The position numbers and the translations under genes are program-made. Positions 53,243 to 62,279 of a DNA stretch of 64,000 nt are shown piece after piece (position 1 is the stretch's first letter; each line of letters opens with the position of its first letter). This DNA comes from Bacteroidota bacterium (GTDB taxonomy: Bacteria > Bacteroidota > Bacteroidia > Chitinophagales > Chitinophagaceae). A model generated the notes under the pieces. That model worked only from the letters and a program-made list of their open reading frames with translations, was not told the DNA's origin and did not search any database. The stretch is taken from contig JAFDXY010000006.1 of assembly GCA_018267725.1 (NCBI GenBank), positions 1 through 64,000 on the forward strand, given 5' to 3'.

Positions 53243-54898
53243 TTATTTATTCACTTTTGCCCAAGTGTCTTTTAAAGTAACCGTTCTGTTAAAAACAAGT
53301 TTTTGCTCATTACTATTTTTATCTAAACAAAAATAACCTTTTCGTAAAAATTGATAACGTTCGTTAATTACAGCATTTTTTAAAACCGGCTCTGCATAAG
53401 CCGTAGCAATAATTTGCAAAGAAGATGGATTAATATAATCTTTAAAATCTCCTTCGGCTGCATCTACATTTTCAACAGTTAATAATCTATCATACAAACG
53501 TAACTCAACAGGCACGGCATGTTTAGCACTAACCCAATGCAATACGCTTTTTACATGAATGCCACTTGTATCACTTCCACTTTTACTTTCAGGAATGTAA
53601 GTGCATTTTAATTCTGTAATATTTCCTTCTGTATCTTTTACAACTTCTTCGCATTTAATAATGTAAGCTCCTTTTAATCTTACCATTCCGCCGGGGCAAA
53701 GTCTAAAGAATTTTTTGGGAGGATTTTCCATAAAATCTTCTTTTTCTATATATAATTCTTTTGAAAAAGGAATTTGCCTGTTACCTGTATTTTCATCTTC
53801 AGGATTATTTTCAGATGAAAGCATTTCTTCTGTTTGAGTGTAATTGGTAATAGTAATTTTTAATGGTTCTAACACTACCATTCTGCGTAAAGAAATTTTG
53901 TTTAAATGTTCGCGTACACAAAACTCCAATAAGCCAATATCAATTAAATTTTCTCTTCGTGCAATACCAATTTTATCGCAAAATTCTCTAATACTTTCTG
54001 CAGTATAACCTCTTCTTCGCATGCCGCTAATGGTTGGCATACGCGGATCATCCCAAGCTGAAACATATTTTTCATTTACTAATTGCAAAAGTTTACGCTT
54101 ACTCATTACAGTATAAGTCATATTTAATCTTGCAAACTCGTATTGATGAGAAGGAAATATATTTAATTTTTCTATAAACCAATTATATAATTCTCTATGC
54201 GGAATAAATTCTAAAGTGCAAATGCTATGTGTAATATTTTCTATTGAATCGCTTTGCCCGTGTGCAAAATCGTACATGGGATAAATACACCATTTATTGC
54301 CTGTTCGGTGGTGGTGTGCATGTTTAATGCGGTAAATAATGGGGTCTCGCATTAACATATTAGATGAAGCCATATCAATCTTTGCACGCAACACTTTGCT
54401 GCCATCTTCATACTTGCCTTCTTTCATTTCTTCAAACAATTGCAAATTTTCTGCAACTGTTCTTTCAGCATATTTATTTCTTTTTCCTGCAGTTGTTGGT
54501 GTACCTTTTTGTTCGGCAATTTCATCGCTGGTGCTATCATCTACATAAGCTAATTCTTTTTCAATTAACTGTTTTGCAAATACATATAAATTATCAAAAT
54601 AATTGCTTGCGTATAATTCATTTGCCCAATTAAAACCTAACCATTTAACATCTTCTTTAATACTTTCAACATACTCTGTTTCTTCGGTAGATGGGTTTGT
54701 ATCATCAAACCTTAAGTTAGTTTTACCGCCATATTTTTTTGCTAAACCAAAATTTAAGCAAATGCTTTTTGCATGACCAATATGCAAATAACCATTGGGC
54801 TCGGGAGGAAATCTTGTTAAAATATTTTTATGTTTTCCCGCTGCTAAATCTGCTTCAATAATTTCTTCAATGAAATTTAAACTTTTCTCTCCATCCAT
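53243..54898 (-). CDS. glnS: Glutaminyl-tRNA synthetase
   Basis: Class I synthetase, 551 residues. N-terminal TRFPPEPNGYLHIGHAKS contains HIGH; ICTLEFIPHRELYNW and MSKRKLLQLV (the KMSKS loop as MSKRK) are GlnRS features that separate it from glutamyl-tRNA synthetase, as is the two-barrel C-terminal anticodon domain. Standard length. Preceded by a TACATTTG box 16 bp ahead of its start. Confidence 0.96.
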   Translation of the reverse strand: MDGEKSLNFIEEIIEADLAAGKHKNILTRFPPEPNGYLHIGHAKSICLNFGLAKKYGGKTNLRFDDTNPSTEETEYVESIKEDVKWLGFNWANELYASNYFDNLYVFAKQLIEKELAYVDDSTSDEIAEQKGTPTTAGKRNKYAERTVAENLQLFEEMKEGKYEDGSKVLRAKIDMASSNMLMRDPIIYRIKHAHHHRTGNKWCIYPMYDFAHGQSDSIENITHSICTLEFIPHRELYNWFIEKLNIFPSHQYEFARLNMTYTVMSKRKLLQLVNEKYVSAWDDPRMPTISGMRRRGYTAESIREFCDKIGIARRENLIDIGLLEFCVREHLNKISLRRMVVLEPLKITITNYTQTEEMLSSENNPEDENTGNRQIPFSKELYIEKEDFMENPPKKFFRLCPGGMVRLKGAYIIKCEEVVKDTEGNITELKCTYIPESKSGSDTSGIHVKSVLHWVSAKHAVPVELRLYDRLLTVENVDAAEGDFKDYINPSSLQIIATAYAEPVLKNAVINERYQFLRKGYFCLDKNSNEQKLVFNRTVTLKDTWAKVNK

Positions 54899-54914
54899 AA
54901 TTTATATTGTATTG

Positions 54915-54922
54915 CAAATGTA
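54915..54922 (-). promoter_or_regulatory. Candidate glnS promoter, -7 box
   Basis: Minus-strand TACATTTG, an exact TAnnTTTG match, identical to the box ahead of hutI. It ends 16 bp before the glnS start codon, giving a leader of about 10 bases. It lies in the 43-bp gap after cdd, so glnS may have its own promoter or be read through. Confidence 0.35.
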
Positions 54923-54941
54923 CGTTTTGAAATAAGTTGTT

Positions 54942-55427
54942 TTATTTTAAATTATCTCCTTTAAAACTTAATGGCAGCAATTGGTTTGCTTGTTGAATGA
55001 TATAAACTTTACCTGATAAGCCCCCTAAAATTAAGCGTATAGAATGATGCCTTGTTTCAAACTCTAACAAACTTTGCCTACACATTCCGCAAGGTGATAT
55101 TGGTTGATGGCTGTTGGTATTTGCATTGTGATTGTGATAACTTATTGCCATTGTTTGAATACCAATATTTGGATGAATAGAAGCTGCTGTTGCCATTAAA
55201 GCTCTTTCTGCACAAAGTGTTACGGGGTAACTTGCATTTTCTTGATTGGTTCCTGTAACTATTGCACCATTATCCATTAAAGCTGCTGCACCAACAAAAA
55301 AATTAGAGTAAGGTGCATAAGCTTGTTCTGCAATTTGCCTTGCTTGTGTTAATAATGCTGCATCTTGTGCATTTAATTCCTCTATACTTTCATACACTTC
55401 AAAAGAAAAATTGTGCGTTTCTTTCAT
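54942..55427 (-). CDS. cdd: Cytidine deaminase
   Basis: Zinc enzyme that deaminates (deoxy)cytidine to (deoxy)uridine, 161 residues from the ATG at 55427 (MKETHNFSF). Zinc and catalytic residues are in TLCAERALM (Cys-Ala-Glu) and PCGMCRQSLLEF (PCxxC); the substrate Asn-x-Glu motif is TNQENASYP. The N-terminal 20 residues are longer than in the compact 130-residue enzymes. The frame extended to 55454 adds 9 residues that the family lacks. Confidence 0.93.
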   Translation of the reverse strand: MKETHNFSFEVYESIEELNAQDAALLTQARQIAEQAYAPYSNFFVGAAALMDNGAIVTGTNQENASYPVTLCAERALMATAASIHPNIGIQTMAISYHNHNANTNSHQPISPCGMCRQSLLEFETRHHSIRLILGGLSGKVYIIQQANQLLPLSFKGDNLK

Positions 55428-55491
55428 TATTATTTTTTTTAATATAAAATACATTAAGCAATTGTGTAATATTTAATTGCTTATAACAAAA

Positions 55492-55518
55492 AGTCCTCAC
55501 AGTTTTATTGCGAGGACT
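55492..55518 (-). terminator. Terminator after lepB
   Basis: Stem agtcctc / gaggact of 7 bp with a 13-base loop; on the minus strand it is followed by TTTTGTTA. It lies 20 bp past the lepB stop codon and separates lepB from cdd. Confidence 0.55.
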
Positions 55519-55538
55519 GTCGAAGTTAATGAAATTTT

Positions 55539-57089
55539 TTATTTAATCACGCTGAACATTCTTTTCCAACGCGGACCACCATCCCAACTAAACCAAATTA
55601 ATGATGCACTACCAACAATATGCGTTTCGGGTACAAAGCCCCAAAAGCGGCTATCTTGGCTATTGTGTCTGTTATCTCCCATCATCCAATAATAATTGTA
55701 TTTGAATGTGTATTGGGTAGTTGGTTTTCCATCAATAATAAATTGATTGTTATTTTCTTGTAACGAATGACCTTCGTAATTGCTTATCAATCTTCTATAA
55801 ATATCAATATTATCTTTTGTAAGCGTTACCGTTACTCCTTTTTTGGGAATGTATAATTTGCCGTAATTATCAACCGTCCAAGATTTTGTATTTTCAGAAT
55901 ATGGAAATAACATACCCGGAAAAGTTGGAACTTGAATTACTTTAATATTTAATACATTAGGCAATTTTTTAATTTGTTCTATTGCAGCAGCAGTAAAGGT
56001 TCCACTATATGTACTATCTTTTGAAAAGCTTTGATTAATTGCAGTTGCTTCATCATCAGTTAAATTTAATTCGGTAGCAATAGCAGTAAAATCAATTCTA
56101 TTTCCGTTGGTTTTTATTGCATAATCACATTGAGAAGCAGGAGCCATATATGCTTTGTTTCCATTTACATATAAATAACCATCTATTACTTGAATAGTAT
56201 CTCCGCCAACTGCTACGCAACGTTTAATGTAGTTATCTGTTTTATCATACGGATGTACTAAAATTCTATTCTCATAATAATCTCTCAATTTTTCTCTGTT
56301 ACCATTAAACTTGTTACCACCATTATTTTGTAATATTTCAATATCTCTATCATTTAATACATCGTAATAAGGATGTGCAGAACCAAAGCCTGGTAAATTT
56401 ATAATTGTATCTCCTGCGGGGAAATTAAATACTACTACATCATTTCTTTGTACTTCTTTAAAACCAACAGTGCGTTTATAAGGTAACTGTATCCATTTTA
56501 AATAAGATGGTGTTGTTTCACTTCCGGGTAATGTATTGTGTACAAATGGAAATGATAAAGGTGTGGTTGGAATTCTTGCTCCGTAAGTCATTTTACTTAC
56601 AAATAAAAAATCGTGTACCATTAAAGTTTTTTCCATACTTCCGGTAGGAATAACATAAGCTTCAAAAACAAATGTTCTTATAATAGTTGCTGCAACAACG
56701 GCAAATACACCAGCATCAATCCACTCGCGAGAAGCAGGTTTTTTATACAACTTAAAGCCTTTATCGCCAATCCATTTTACATTATCAGAAAAACCTATAT
56801 AAGGAAGGTAAAGAAAGGGAAAGAACACAATCAATGTATGTTGAATAATATTAAATTTTCCGAAATGCATTACTAAAATAATAGTAATCCAAATGGTTAT
56901 GAATTGCCCCGCAATAGGAATTAATTGCAGCCAAAACCATATTTTTTTTATATTACATTTTTCTACAATTAACCAAGTGTTGTAAAAAGGTATTAGGGCT
57001 TTCCAAGATTCTAAACCCATTTTTTTAAACATGCCATATACGCCAACAAACCAACCTATTACTCCTATAATTAATATAAACCAGCCCAT
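55539..57089 (-). CDS. lepB: Signal peptidase I, large Bacteroidota form
   Basis: Membrane serine protease that removes signal peptides, 516 residues. Several membrane helices occupy the first 150 residues; the catalytic Ser is in [11 protein letters not shown] and the Lys in [11 protein letters not shown], with the C-terminal box [19 protein letters not shown]. Between the Lys box and the C-terminal box there is a large insertion (about residues 290-430) that includes [10 protein letters not shown] and ends before YKFNYY..., normal for Bacteroidota but absent from E. coli LepB. The terminal [14 protein letters not shown] is also typical. Confidence 0.93.
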   Translation of the reverse strand: MGWFILIIGVIGWFVGVYGMFKKMGLESWKALIPFYNTWLIVEKCNIKKIWFWLQLIPIAGQFITIWITIILVMHFGKFNIIQHTLIVFFPFLYLPYIGFSDNVKWIGDKGFKLYKKPASREWIDAGVFAVVAATIIRTFVFEAYVIPTGSMEKTLMVHDFLFVSKMTYGARIPTTPLSFPFVHNTLPGSETTPSYLKWIQLPYKRTVGFKEVQRNDVVVFNFPAGDTIINLPGFGSAHPYYDVLNDRDIEILQNNGGNKFNGNREKLRDYYENRILVHPYDKTDNYIKRCVAVGGDTIQVIDGYLYVNGNKAYMAPASQCDYAIKTNGNRIDFTAIATELNLTDDEATAINQSFSKDSTYSGTFTAAAIEQIKKLPNVLNIKVIQVPTFPGMLFPYSENTKSWTVDNYGKLYIPKKGVTVTLTKDNIDIYRRLISNYEGHSLQENNNQFIIDGKPTTQYTFKYNYYWMMGDNRHNSQDSRFWGFVPETHIVGSASLIWFSWDGGPRWKRMFSVIK

Positions 57090-57192
57090 AATTATTGTTT
57101 AATTATTAAAATGATTTTGCAATGTTATGCAGTTAGCGTTGTTTATGTTTGAATTCTTATAAATTAAATGTTAAAAGATTTTTTCTAACCTT

Positions 57193-57384
57193 TTAAGCAA
57201 GTTTTACATTAACAGCAGTTGGGCCTTTTGCTCCTTCTTTTATTTCAAAAACAACATTATCGTTTTCTTTTATTTCATCTTTTAACCCTGAAACGTGTAC
57301 AAAAATTTCTTTGCCCGTTCCTTCAACTTTAATAAAACCAAAGCCTTTTGTTTGGTTAAAAAATTTTACTGTTCCTTTTTCCAT
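57193..57384 (-). CDS. Cold-shock domain protein
   Basis: 63-residue single cold-shock domain that binds single-stranded RNA or DNA. RNP1 is KGFGFIK and RNP2 is IFVHVSGL, both intact. Bacteroidota members act as RNA chaperones or regulators. Its promoter box lies just upstream, overlapping the stop of the response regulator. The next gene, lepB, is 104 bp downstream. Confidence 0.93.
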   Translation of the reverse strand: MEKGTVKFFNQTKGFGFIKVEGTGKEIFVHVSGLKDEIKENDNVVFEIKEGAKGPTAVNVKLA

Positions 57385-57414
57385 TGTGTGTATTGTTTTA
57401 AATTAATGAATAAA

Positions 57415-57422
57415 CAAATTTA
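57415..57422 (-). promoter_or_regulatory. Candidate cold-shock gene promoter, -7 box
   Basis: Minus-strand TAAATTTG matches TAnnTTTG, 30 bp ahead of the cold-shock start codon, overlapping the last codons of the upstream response regulator gene. A leader of about 25 bases is predicted. No -33 TTG at 19-21 bp. Confidence 0.3.
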
Positions 57423-58580
57423 TTTAGGTGCAACATAACTTTTAATATCATCAACAGTAATAATTTTTCCTGAAAGTATTACTAATCTTTCTACAACGTT
57501 TCTTAATTCACGAATATTACCCGTCCAATTGTGTTGCTGCAAAGCCTTTACTGCATTGGGTTCTATAGTTTTTATAGCCTGATTATATTCTTGTGCAACC
57601 GTATCTAAAAAATAATTTACTAATAATGGAATATCATCTCTTCTTTCATTTAAAGAGGGAACATGAATTAAAATAACGCTTAATCTATGATACAAATCTA
57701 ACCTGAAATTCTTAGCTTCAACTTCTTTCAATAAATCTTTATTGGTTGCAGCCACTACTCTAACATCTACATTAATTTCTTTATCGCCTCCTACTCTTGT
57801 TATTTTACCTTCTTGTAATGCACGTAATACTTTGGCTTGGGCACTTAAACTCATATCTCCAATTTCATCTAAAAATAAAGTGCCTCCATTGGCTTGTTCA
57901 AATTTACCAATGCGTTGTTTTATGGCAGAAGTAAAGGAACCTTTTTCATGACCAAACAATTCGCTTTCAATTAGTTCTGAAGGAATAGCAGCACAGTTTA
58001 CTTCAACAATAGCATTAGCGTTTCTTTCACTTTTTTCGTGTAGCCAACGTGCTACTAATTCTTTACCGCTTCCGTTTTCTCCGGTAATTAAAACTCTTGC
58101 ATCGGTTGGTGCTACTTTATCAATTGTTTGTTTAATTTTTTTAATAATATCACTTTCACCAACTATTTCTTGTACGTTGCTTACTTTGCGTTTAAGTGTT
58201 TTAGTTTCTTTAACCAAACTTCCTTTATCCATTGCATTACGAATGGTTATTAGCAGCCTGTTTAAATCGGGAGGTTTTGCTATATAATCAAATGCACCTT
58301 TTTTTACGGCATCAACAGCGGTTTCAATATTACCATGCCCGCTAATCATAATAATAGGTACATCACTATTTATTTCAATAGCTTTTTGTAAAAATTCAAT
58401 ACCATCTAATTTAGGCATTTTAATATCACATAAAACAACATCATAAGTTGTAGAAGAAAATTTTTTTAATGCATCTTCACCATCGGTTGCTTCCTCTACT
58501 TTATAACCTTCATTACTTAAAATATCTTTTAAAACATTTCTAATAGCACGTTCATCATCTACAATTAAAATATTAGGCAT
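57420..58580 (-). CDS. NtrC-like response regulator without DNA-binding domain
   Basis: 386 residues: receiver domain (LIVDDE, phosphoacceptor Asp52 in CDIKMP, Lys102) and AAA+ domain with Walker A GENGSGK (167-173), Walker B GGTLFLDEIGD and NWTGNIRELRNVV. Two deviations: the sigma-54-contacting GAFTGA loop reads GSFTSA (214-219), and the chain ends at SYVAPK right after the AAA+ lid, lacking the Fis-type helix-turn-helix. It may therefore regulate without DNA contact, or work with another partner. No histidine kinase is adjacent; the NtrY-like kinase at 9719 is a possible distant partner. Confidence 0.88.
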   Translation of the reverse strand: MPNILIVDDERAIRNVLKDILSNEGYKVEEATDGEDALKKFSSTTYDVVLCDIKMPKLDGIEFLQKAIEINSDVPIIMISGHGNIETAVDAVKKGAFDYIAKPPDLNRLLITIRNAMDKGSLVKETKTLKRKVSNVQEIVGESDIIKKIKQTIDKVAPTDARVLITGENGSGKELVARWLHEKSERNANAIVEVNCAAIPSELIESELFGHEKGSFTSAIKQRIGKFEQANGGTLFLDEIGDMSLSAQAKVLRALQEGKITRVGGDKEINVDVRVVAATNKDLLKEVEAKNFRLDLYHRLSVILIHVPSLNERRDDIPLLVNYFLDTVAQEYNQAIKTIEPNAVKALQQHNWTGNIRELRNVVERLVILSGKIITVDDIKSYVAPK

Positions 58581-58731
58581 AAGAATTTTTTATTAAACAA
58601 AATGGCATTAATGCTTCGTGCCAAAAATAAAGATATGTGTTAAACAAGTTTTACTATTTGTATGCTTTAATTATTTATTAACTGTAATAATTTATGTTGG
58701 CTTATCTTCGCCGCAGTTTAAAAATTTACCA

Positions 58732-59943
58732 ATGAATTTACATGAATATCAAGCCAAAGAGCTTCTTAAAAAGTATAATGTTCCGGTACAAGAAGGTATT
58801 GCTGTAGATACAGTTATGGCTGCCGAAGAAGCTTACAGACAAATTAAAACACAAACCAATAATAATTTTGCAGTAGTAAAAGCTCAAATACATGCCGGCG
58901 GAAGAGGTAAGGGAAAAATTATAGAAACAGGTGTTAACGGCGTAAAAGTTGGTAAAAGTGTTGATGATATTAGCAGTTTTGCTAAAGGTATTTTAGGTGG
59001 CACATTAGTTACAGTGCAAACAGGTGCTGCAGGTAAAAAAGTAAATAAAATTTTAGTAGCACAAGATGTTTATTATGATGGACCCAATAAACAAAAAGAG
59101 TTTTACTTATCAATTTTATTAGACCGTTCAAAAGGAGAAAATGTAATTATGTATTCTACCGAAGGTGGAATGGATATTGAAGAAGTTGCACACAATACTC
59201 CTGAAAAAATATTTAAAGAGTGGGTACATCCAAGTGGCGGTTTGCAAGGGTTTCAGGCAAGAAAAATTGCTTTTAATTTAGGTTTAAGTGGCGAGGCATT
59301 TAAAAACTGCGTAAAATTTGTAACCAATTTATACAAAGCATACGTTGGGTTAGATTGCTCTATGCTTGAAATTAATCCACTATTTAAAACAAGCGATGAA
59401 AAAATAATTGCAGTTGATTGTAAAATGAATTTAGATGAAAATGCTTTAATGCGTCATCCTGATTTAGCTGCATTAAGAGATATTACAGAAGAAGACCCAA
59501 CCGAAGTAGAAGCCGGTAGATTTAATTTAAACTTTGTAAAATTAGATGGCAATGTTGGCTGTATGGTAAACGGTGCAGGCTTAGCAATGGCAACTATGGA
59601 TATGATTAAATTAAGTGGTGGAGAACCTGCAAACTTTTTAGATGTAGGCGGTACTGCCAATGCACAAACTGTTGAAGCAGGCTTTAGAATTATAATGAAA
59701 GACCCCAACGTAAAAGCCATTCTTATAAATATTTTTGGTGGAATTGTGCGTTGCGATCGTGTAGCAGCCGGAGTAATTGAAGCATACAACAAATTAGGAA
59801 ATATTAATATACCTATTATTGTACGTTTACAAGGCACCAATGCAGCCGAAGCAAAAAAATTAATTGATGAAAGTGGCTTAAAAGTACAATCTGCTATTTT
59901 ATTAAGTGAAGCAGCAGACTTAGTAAAAAAAGCCGTTGCATAA
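58732..59943 (+). CDS. sucC: Succinyl-CoA ligase, beta subunit
   Basis: ADP-forming succinyl-CoA synthetase beta chain of the citric acid cycle, 403 residues. Start at 58732 (MNLHEYQAKELLKKYNVPVQEG), the classical N-terminus; the longer frame from 58618 adds 38 unlikely residues. ATP-grasp features include KAQIHAGGRGKGK, EINPL and GGIVRCDRVAAGVIEAY with the succinate-binding GGI. The alpha subunit sucD is not adjacent, as is common in Bacteroidota. Confidence 0.95.
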   Translation: MNLHEYQAKELLKKYNVPVQEGIAVDTVMAAEEAYRQIKTQTNNNFAVVKAQIHAGGRGKGKIIETGVNGVKVGKSVDDISSFAKGILGGTLVTVQTGAAGKKVNKILVAQDVYYDGPNKQKEFYLSILLDRSKGENVIMYSTEGGMDIEEVAHNTPEKIFKEWVHPSGGLQGFQARKIAFNLGLSGEAFKNCVKFVTNLYKAYVGLDCSMLEINPLFKTSDEKIIAVDCKMNLDENALMRHPDLAALRDITEEDPTEVEAGRFNLNFVKLDGNVGCMVNGAGLAMATMDMIKLSGGEPANFLDVGGTANAQTVEAGFRIIMKDPNVKAILINIFGGIVRCDRVAAGVIEAYNKLGNINIPIIVRLQGTNAAEAKKLIDESGLKVQSAILLSEAADLVKKAVA

Positions 59944-59957
59944 AAAACACACAACAC

Positions 59958-60006
59958 TTTTCTTATTCAAAATAAAAAATGTAATTAAATAGTTTGAATA
60001 AGAAAA
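59958..60006. terminator. 14-bp hairpin after sucC
   Basis: Perfect 14-bp inverted repeat ttttcttattcaaa (59958-59971) / tttgaataagaaaa (59993-60006) with a 21-base loop, 15 bp after the sucC stop codon and followed by ctatttt. A terminator is the simplest explanation, although the loop is long. It is one of two consecutive hairpins. Confidence 0.5.
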
Positions 60007-60016
60007 CTATTTTAGT

Positions 60017-60082
60017 TGCTTGTTGAATAAATTTTAATAAACGTATTATTCACTATAATAAAAATCGTTTGTTCAACAAGCA
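60017..60082. repeat. 11-bp inverted repeat ahead of mgtE
   Basis: tgcttgttgaa (60017-60027) and ttcaacaagca (60072-60082) are perfect inverted copies 44 bases apart, ending 53 bp before the mgtE start codon. It could be part of the mgtE leader or a protein-binding palindrome. It does not resemble the known M-box magnesium riboswitch, which is much larger. Confidence 0.5.
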
Positions 60083-60135
60083 TCTATTTCATACAAATTA
60101 TTCTTTCAATAAACTCATTTCTTTAAATTGCACAC

Positions 60136-61542
60136 ATGAGTTTGGAGTTAGTACATCTAAGTATCGTAGAGCAATTTGAATTACTTGTTCAAGCAGAAAA
60201 TAAATTTGCTTTAAGTGAATTTTTAAACGAACAAAATATTAGTGATGTTGCCGAGCTAATTAATCAATTCCCCGATTATGAGGCATTAATAATTGGCACT
60301 ATGGCCGTGCACCGTGCTGTTAGTGTGTTTAAAATTTTAGATATTTCAGAGCAAAAAAATATTATACAAAATTTACCTAATTACAAAACTGCCGAACTTT
60401 TAAATGAATTACCTGCCGATGATAGAACAGATTTTTTAGAAGAACTTCCCAACAGTGTAATAAGAGATTTAATTAAACTACTAAACCCCGAAGAAAGAAA
60501 AATTACGCTTTCTTTATTAGGATATCCTGAAGATAGCGTAGGCCGATTAATGACGCCCGATTATGTGTATGTATATGAACACAACACAGTAGAAGAAATT
60601 TTAACCACCATTAGAAAGTTTGCCAAAAACAGCGAAACTATTGATGTTATTTATGTAATAAACGAAAACGGGCAATTAATAGATGATATAAAAATTAAAT
60701 CTATCATTTTAGCAGCACCCAATAAACGTGTTGATGAAATTATTGACGGACGTGTAGTTGCATTAAATGTGAATGACGATCAAGAACATGCCAACCAAGT
60801 TTTTAAAATGAACAACAGAGTGGCTTTGCCTGTAGTAGATGCTAACAATATTTTATTAGGCATTGTAACTATTGATGATATGTTGTGGGTTGCCAACGAA
60901 GAATATAGCGAAGACATTCAAAAAATTGGTGGTACCGAAGCATTAAACGAACCCTATTTAGATGTTCCGTTTTTTAAGTTAATGCAAAAAAGAGCAGGTT
61001 GGTTAATTGTTTTGTTTTTAAGTGAAATGCTTACAGCCACTGCTATGGGTTATTTTGCCGATGAAATTGCCAAAGCAGTTGTGCTTTCCATATTTGTTCC
61101 ATTAATTATGAGTAGCGGCGGTAATAGTGGAAGCCAAGCAAGTACATTAATTATACAAGCAATGGCAGTTGGAGATGTGCATTTAAAAGATTGGTGGCGT
61201 GTAATGCGAAGAGAAATTTTTAGTGGTTTAACCTTAGGAACTATTTTAGGTATCATTGGTTTTTTTAGAATAGCTGTATGGCATGAATTAATGAAACATG
61301 GCATGATTGAAGATTTATATGGCATTCATTGGCTTGAAATTGCATTTGTAGTTGGCTTTAGTTTAATTGGTGTTGTGTTATGGGGAACATTAACAGGCTC
61401 TATGCTACCTATTATATTAAAAAAATTGGGAGCAGACCCTGCGGTATCATCTGCACCATTTGTTGCAACATTAGTTGATGTAACCGGTTTAGTTATTTAT
61501 TTTTCTGTTGCAATGTTATTTTTAAAAGGGCTGTTATTGTAA
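60136..61542 (+). CDS. mgtE: Magnesium transporter MgtE
   Basis: Magnesium channel of 468 residues, with N-terminal alpha-helical domain (KFALSEFLNEQNISDVAELIN, LPADDRTDFLEELP), tandem CBS domains (RLMTPDYVYVYEHNTVEEIL and DDQEHANQVFKMNNRVALPVVD) and a five-helix transmembrane domain with SSGGNSGSQASTLIIQAMAVGDV and the C-terminal DPAVSSAPFVATLVDVTGL; the pore Asp is in the last motif. Gating by cytosolic Mg2+ is a property of the family. Tandem hairpins lie upstream. Confidence 0.96.
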   Translation: MSLELVHLSIVEQFELLVQAENKFALSEFLNEQNISDVAELINQFPDYEALIIGTMAVHRAVSVFKILDISEQKNIIQNLPNYKTAELLNELPADDRTDFLEELPNSVIRDLIKLLNPEERKITLSLLGYPEDSVGRLMTPDYVYVYEHNTVEEILTTIRKFAKNSETIDVIYVINENGQLIDDIKIKSIILAAPNKRVDEIIDGRVVALNVNDDQEHANQVFKMNNRVALPVVDANNILLGIVTIDDMLWVANEEYSEDIQKIGGTEALNEPYLDVPFFKLMQKRAGWLIVLFLSEMLTATAMGYFADEIAKAVVLSIFVPLIMSSGGNSGSQASTLIIQAMAVGDVHLKDWWRVMRREIFSGLTLGTILGIIGFFRIAVWHELMKHGMIEDLYGIHWLEIAFVVGFSLIGVVLWGTLTGSMLPIILKKLGADPAVSSAPFVATLVDVTGLVIYFSVAMLFLKGLLL

Positions 61543-61598
61543 ACTAATTCATGCAACAAAGTCTTGCCTATCACCAAGTTTTTATTACAACAATTGTG

Positions 61599-62279
61599 TC
61601 ATCTAAGTCCTAATTTTTCAATTTTGTTTCCTATTGTTGTCTGTTTCATTTCTGTTTCTAATGCTTGGAAGTTTGCTTTTTGAACAGATTTGATAAAACT
61701 ACCGTTGCTTAGTAAATGTATTTCATCGCAAGTGTCGCTCAATGTTGAGAAAATATGAGATGAAATAATAATTGTCTTGTCAAGTGCTTTTAGTTTATGG
61801 ATAATTTCTGTGATGATAATGTTACTTTGTATGTCCACTCCGTTAAATGGCTCATCAAGAATAAAGAAATCGTTGCCTTGTAATAGAATTGCTGTTAATG
61901 CCAACTTTTTTTTCATACCTGTTGAATAAGTAGAAGCATATTGATTTAACGGTAAGTCAAAAATATTTCTGTTTTCAATGTCGGTCACTTTTATGTTTCG
62001 TGCATTGCAGAGTAATTGGATATATTCATTGCCTGTAATTTTTTGAAAAAAGAACGGTTCTGTAAGCAGCAAACCAAGATGATTTTTAATTGGGTTCAGG
62101 TTTGAAATTATTTTGCCTTCGTAATTTTCTAAGTCTGCGATACACCTGAACAATGTTGTTTTTCCTGCACCATTTTCGCCAACAATGCCATATACTTTTC
62201 TTTTATCAAATTCAATGTTGATATTTTTCAAGACTTCATTTGCTCCATATTTCTTTGATAGGTTTTGGATTGATATCAT
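61599..62279 (-). CDS. ABC transporter ATPase
   Basis: 226 residues. Walker A is GENGAGKTT, signature YSTGMKKKLALTAIL (STGM instead of the usual SGG), Walker B FFILDEPFNGVD. The gene overlaps the upstream permease gene by 4 bp, so the two form one unit. The pairing of a soluble ATPase with a multi-helix permease is typical of exporters for small peptides or lipids; the substrate is unknown. The base composition looks less AT-rich than the neighbours, with more GTC/GAC words. Confidence 0.85.
   Translation of the reverse strand: MISIQNLSKKYGANEVLKNINIEFDKRKVYGIVGENGAGKTTLFRCIADLENYEGKIISNLNPIKNHLGLLLTEPFFFQKITGNEYIQLLCNARNIKVTDIENRNIFDLPLNQYASTYSTGMKKKLALTAILLQGNDFFILDEPFNGVDIQSNIIITEIIHKLKALDKTIIISSHIFSTLSDTCDEIHLLSNGSFIKSVQKANFQALETEMKQTTIGNKIEKLGLR

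Noticed and set aside
58618..58731. N-terminal extension of SucC with a membrane-like stretch
   Set aside because: SucC is cytosolic and its canonical start MNLHEYQAKELL fits at 58732; the extension is non-coding leader.
60017..60082. M-box magnesium riboswitch ahead of mgtE
   Set aside because: The leader is too short and has only two simple inverted repeats; the conserved M-box core was not seen.
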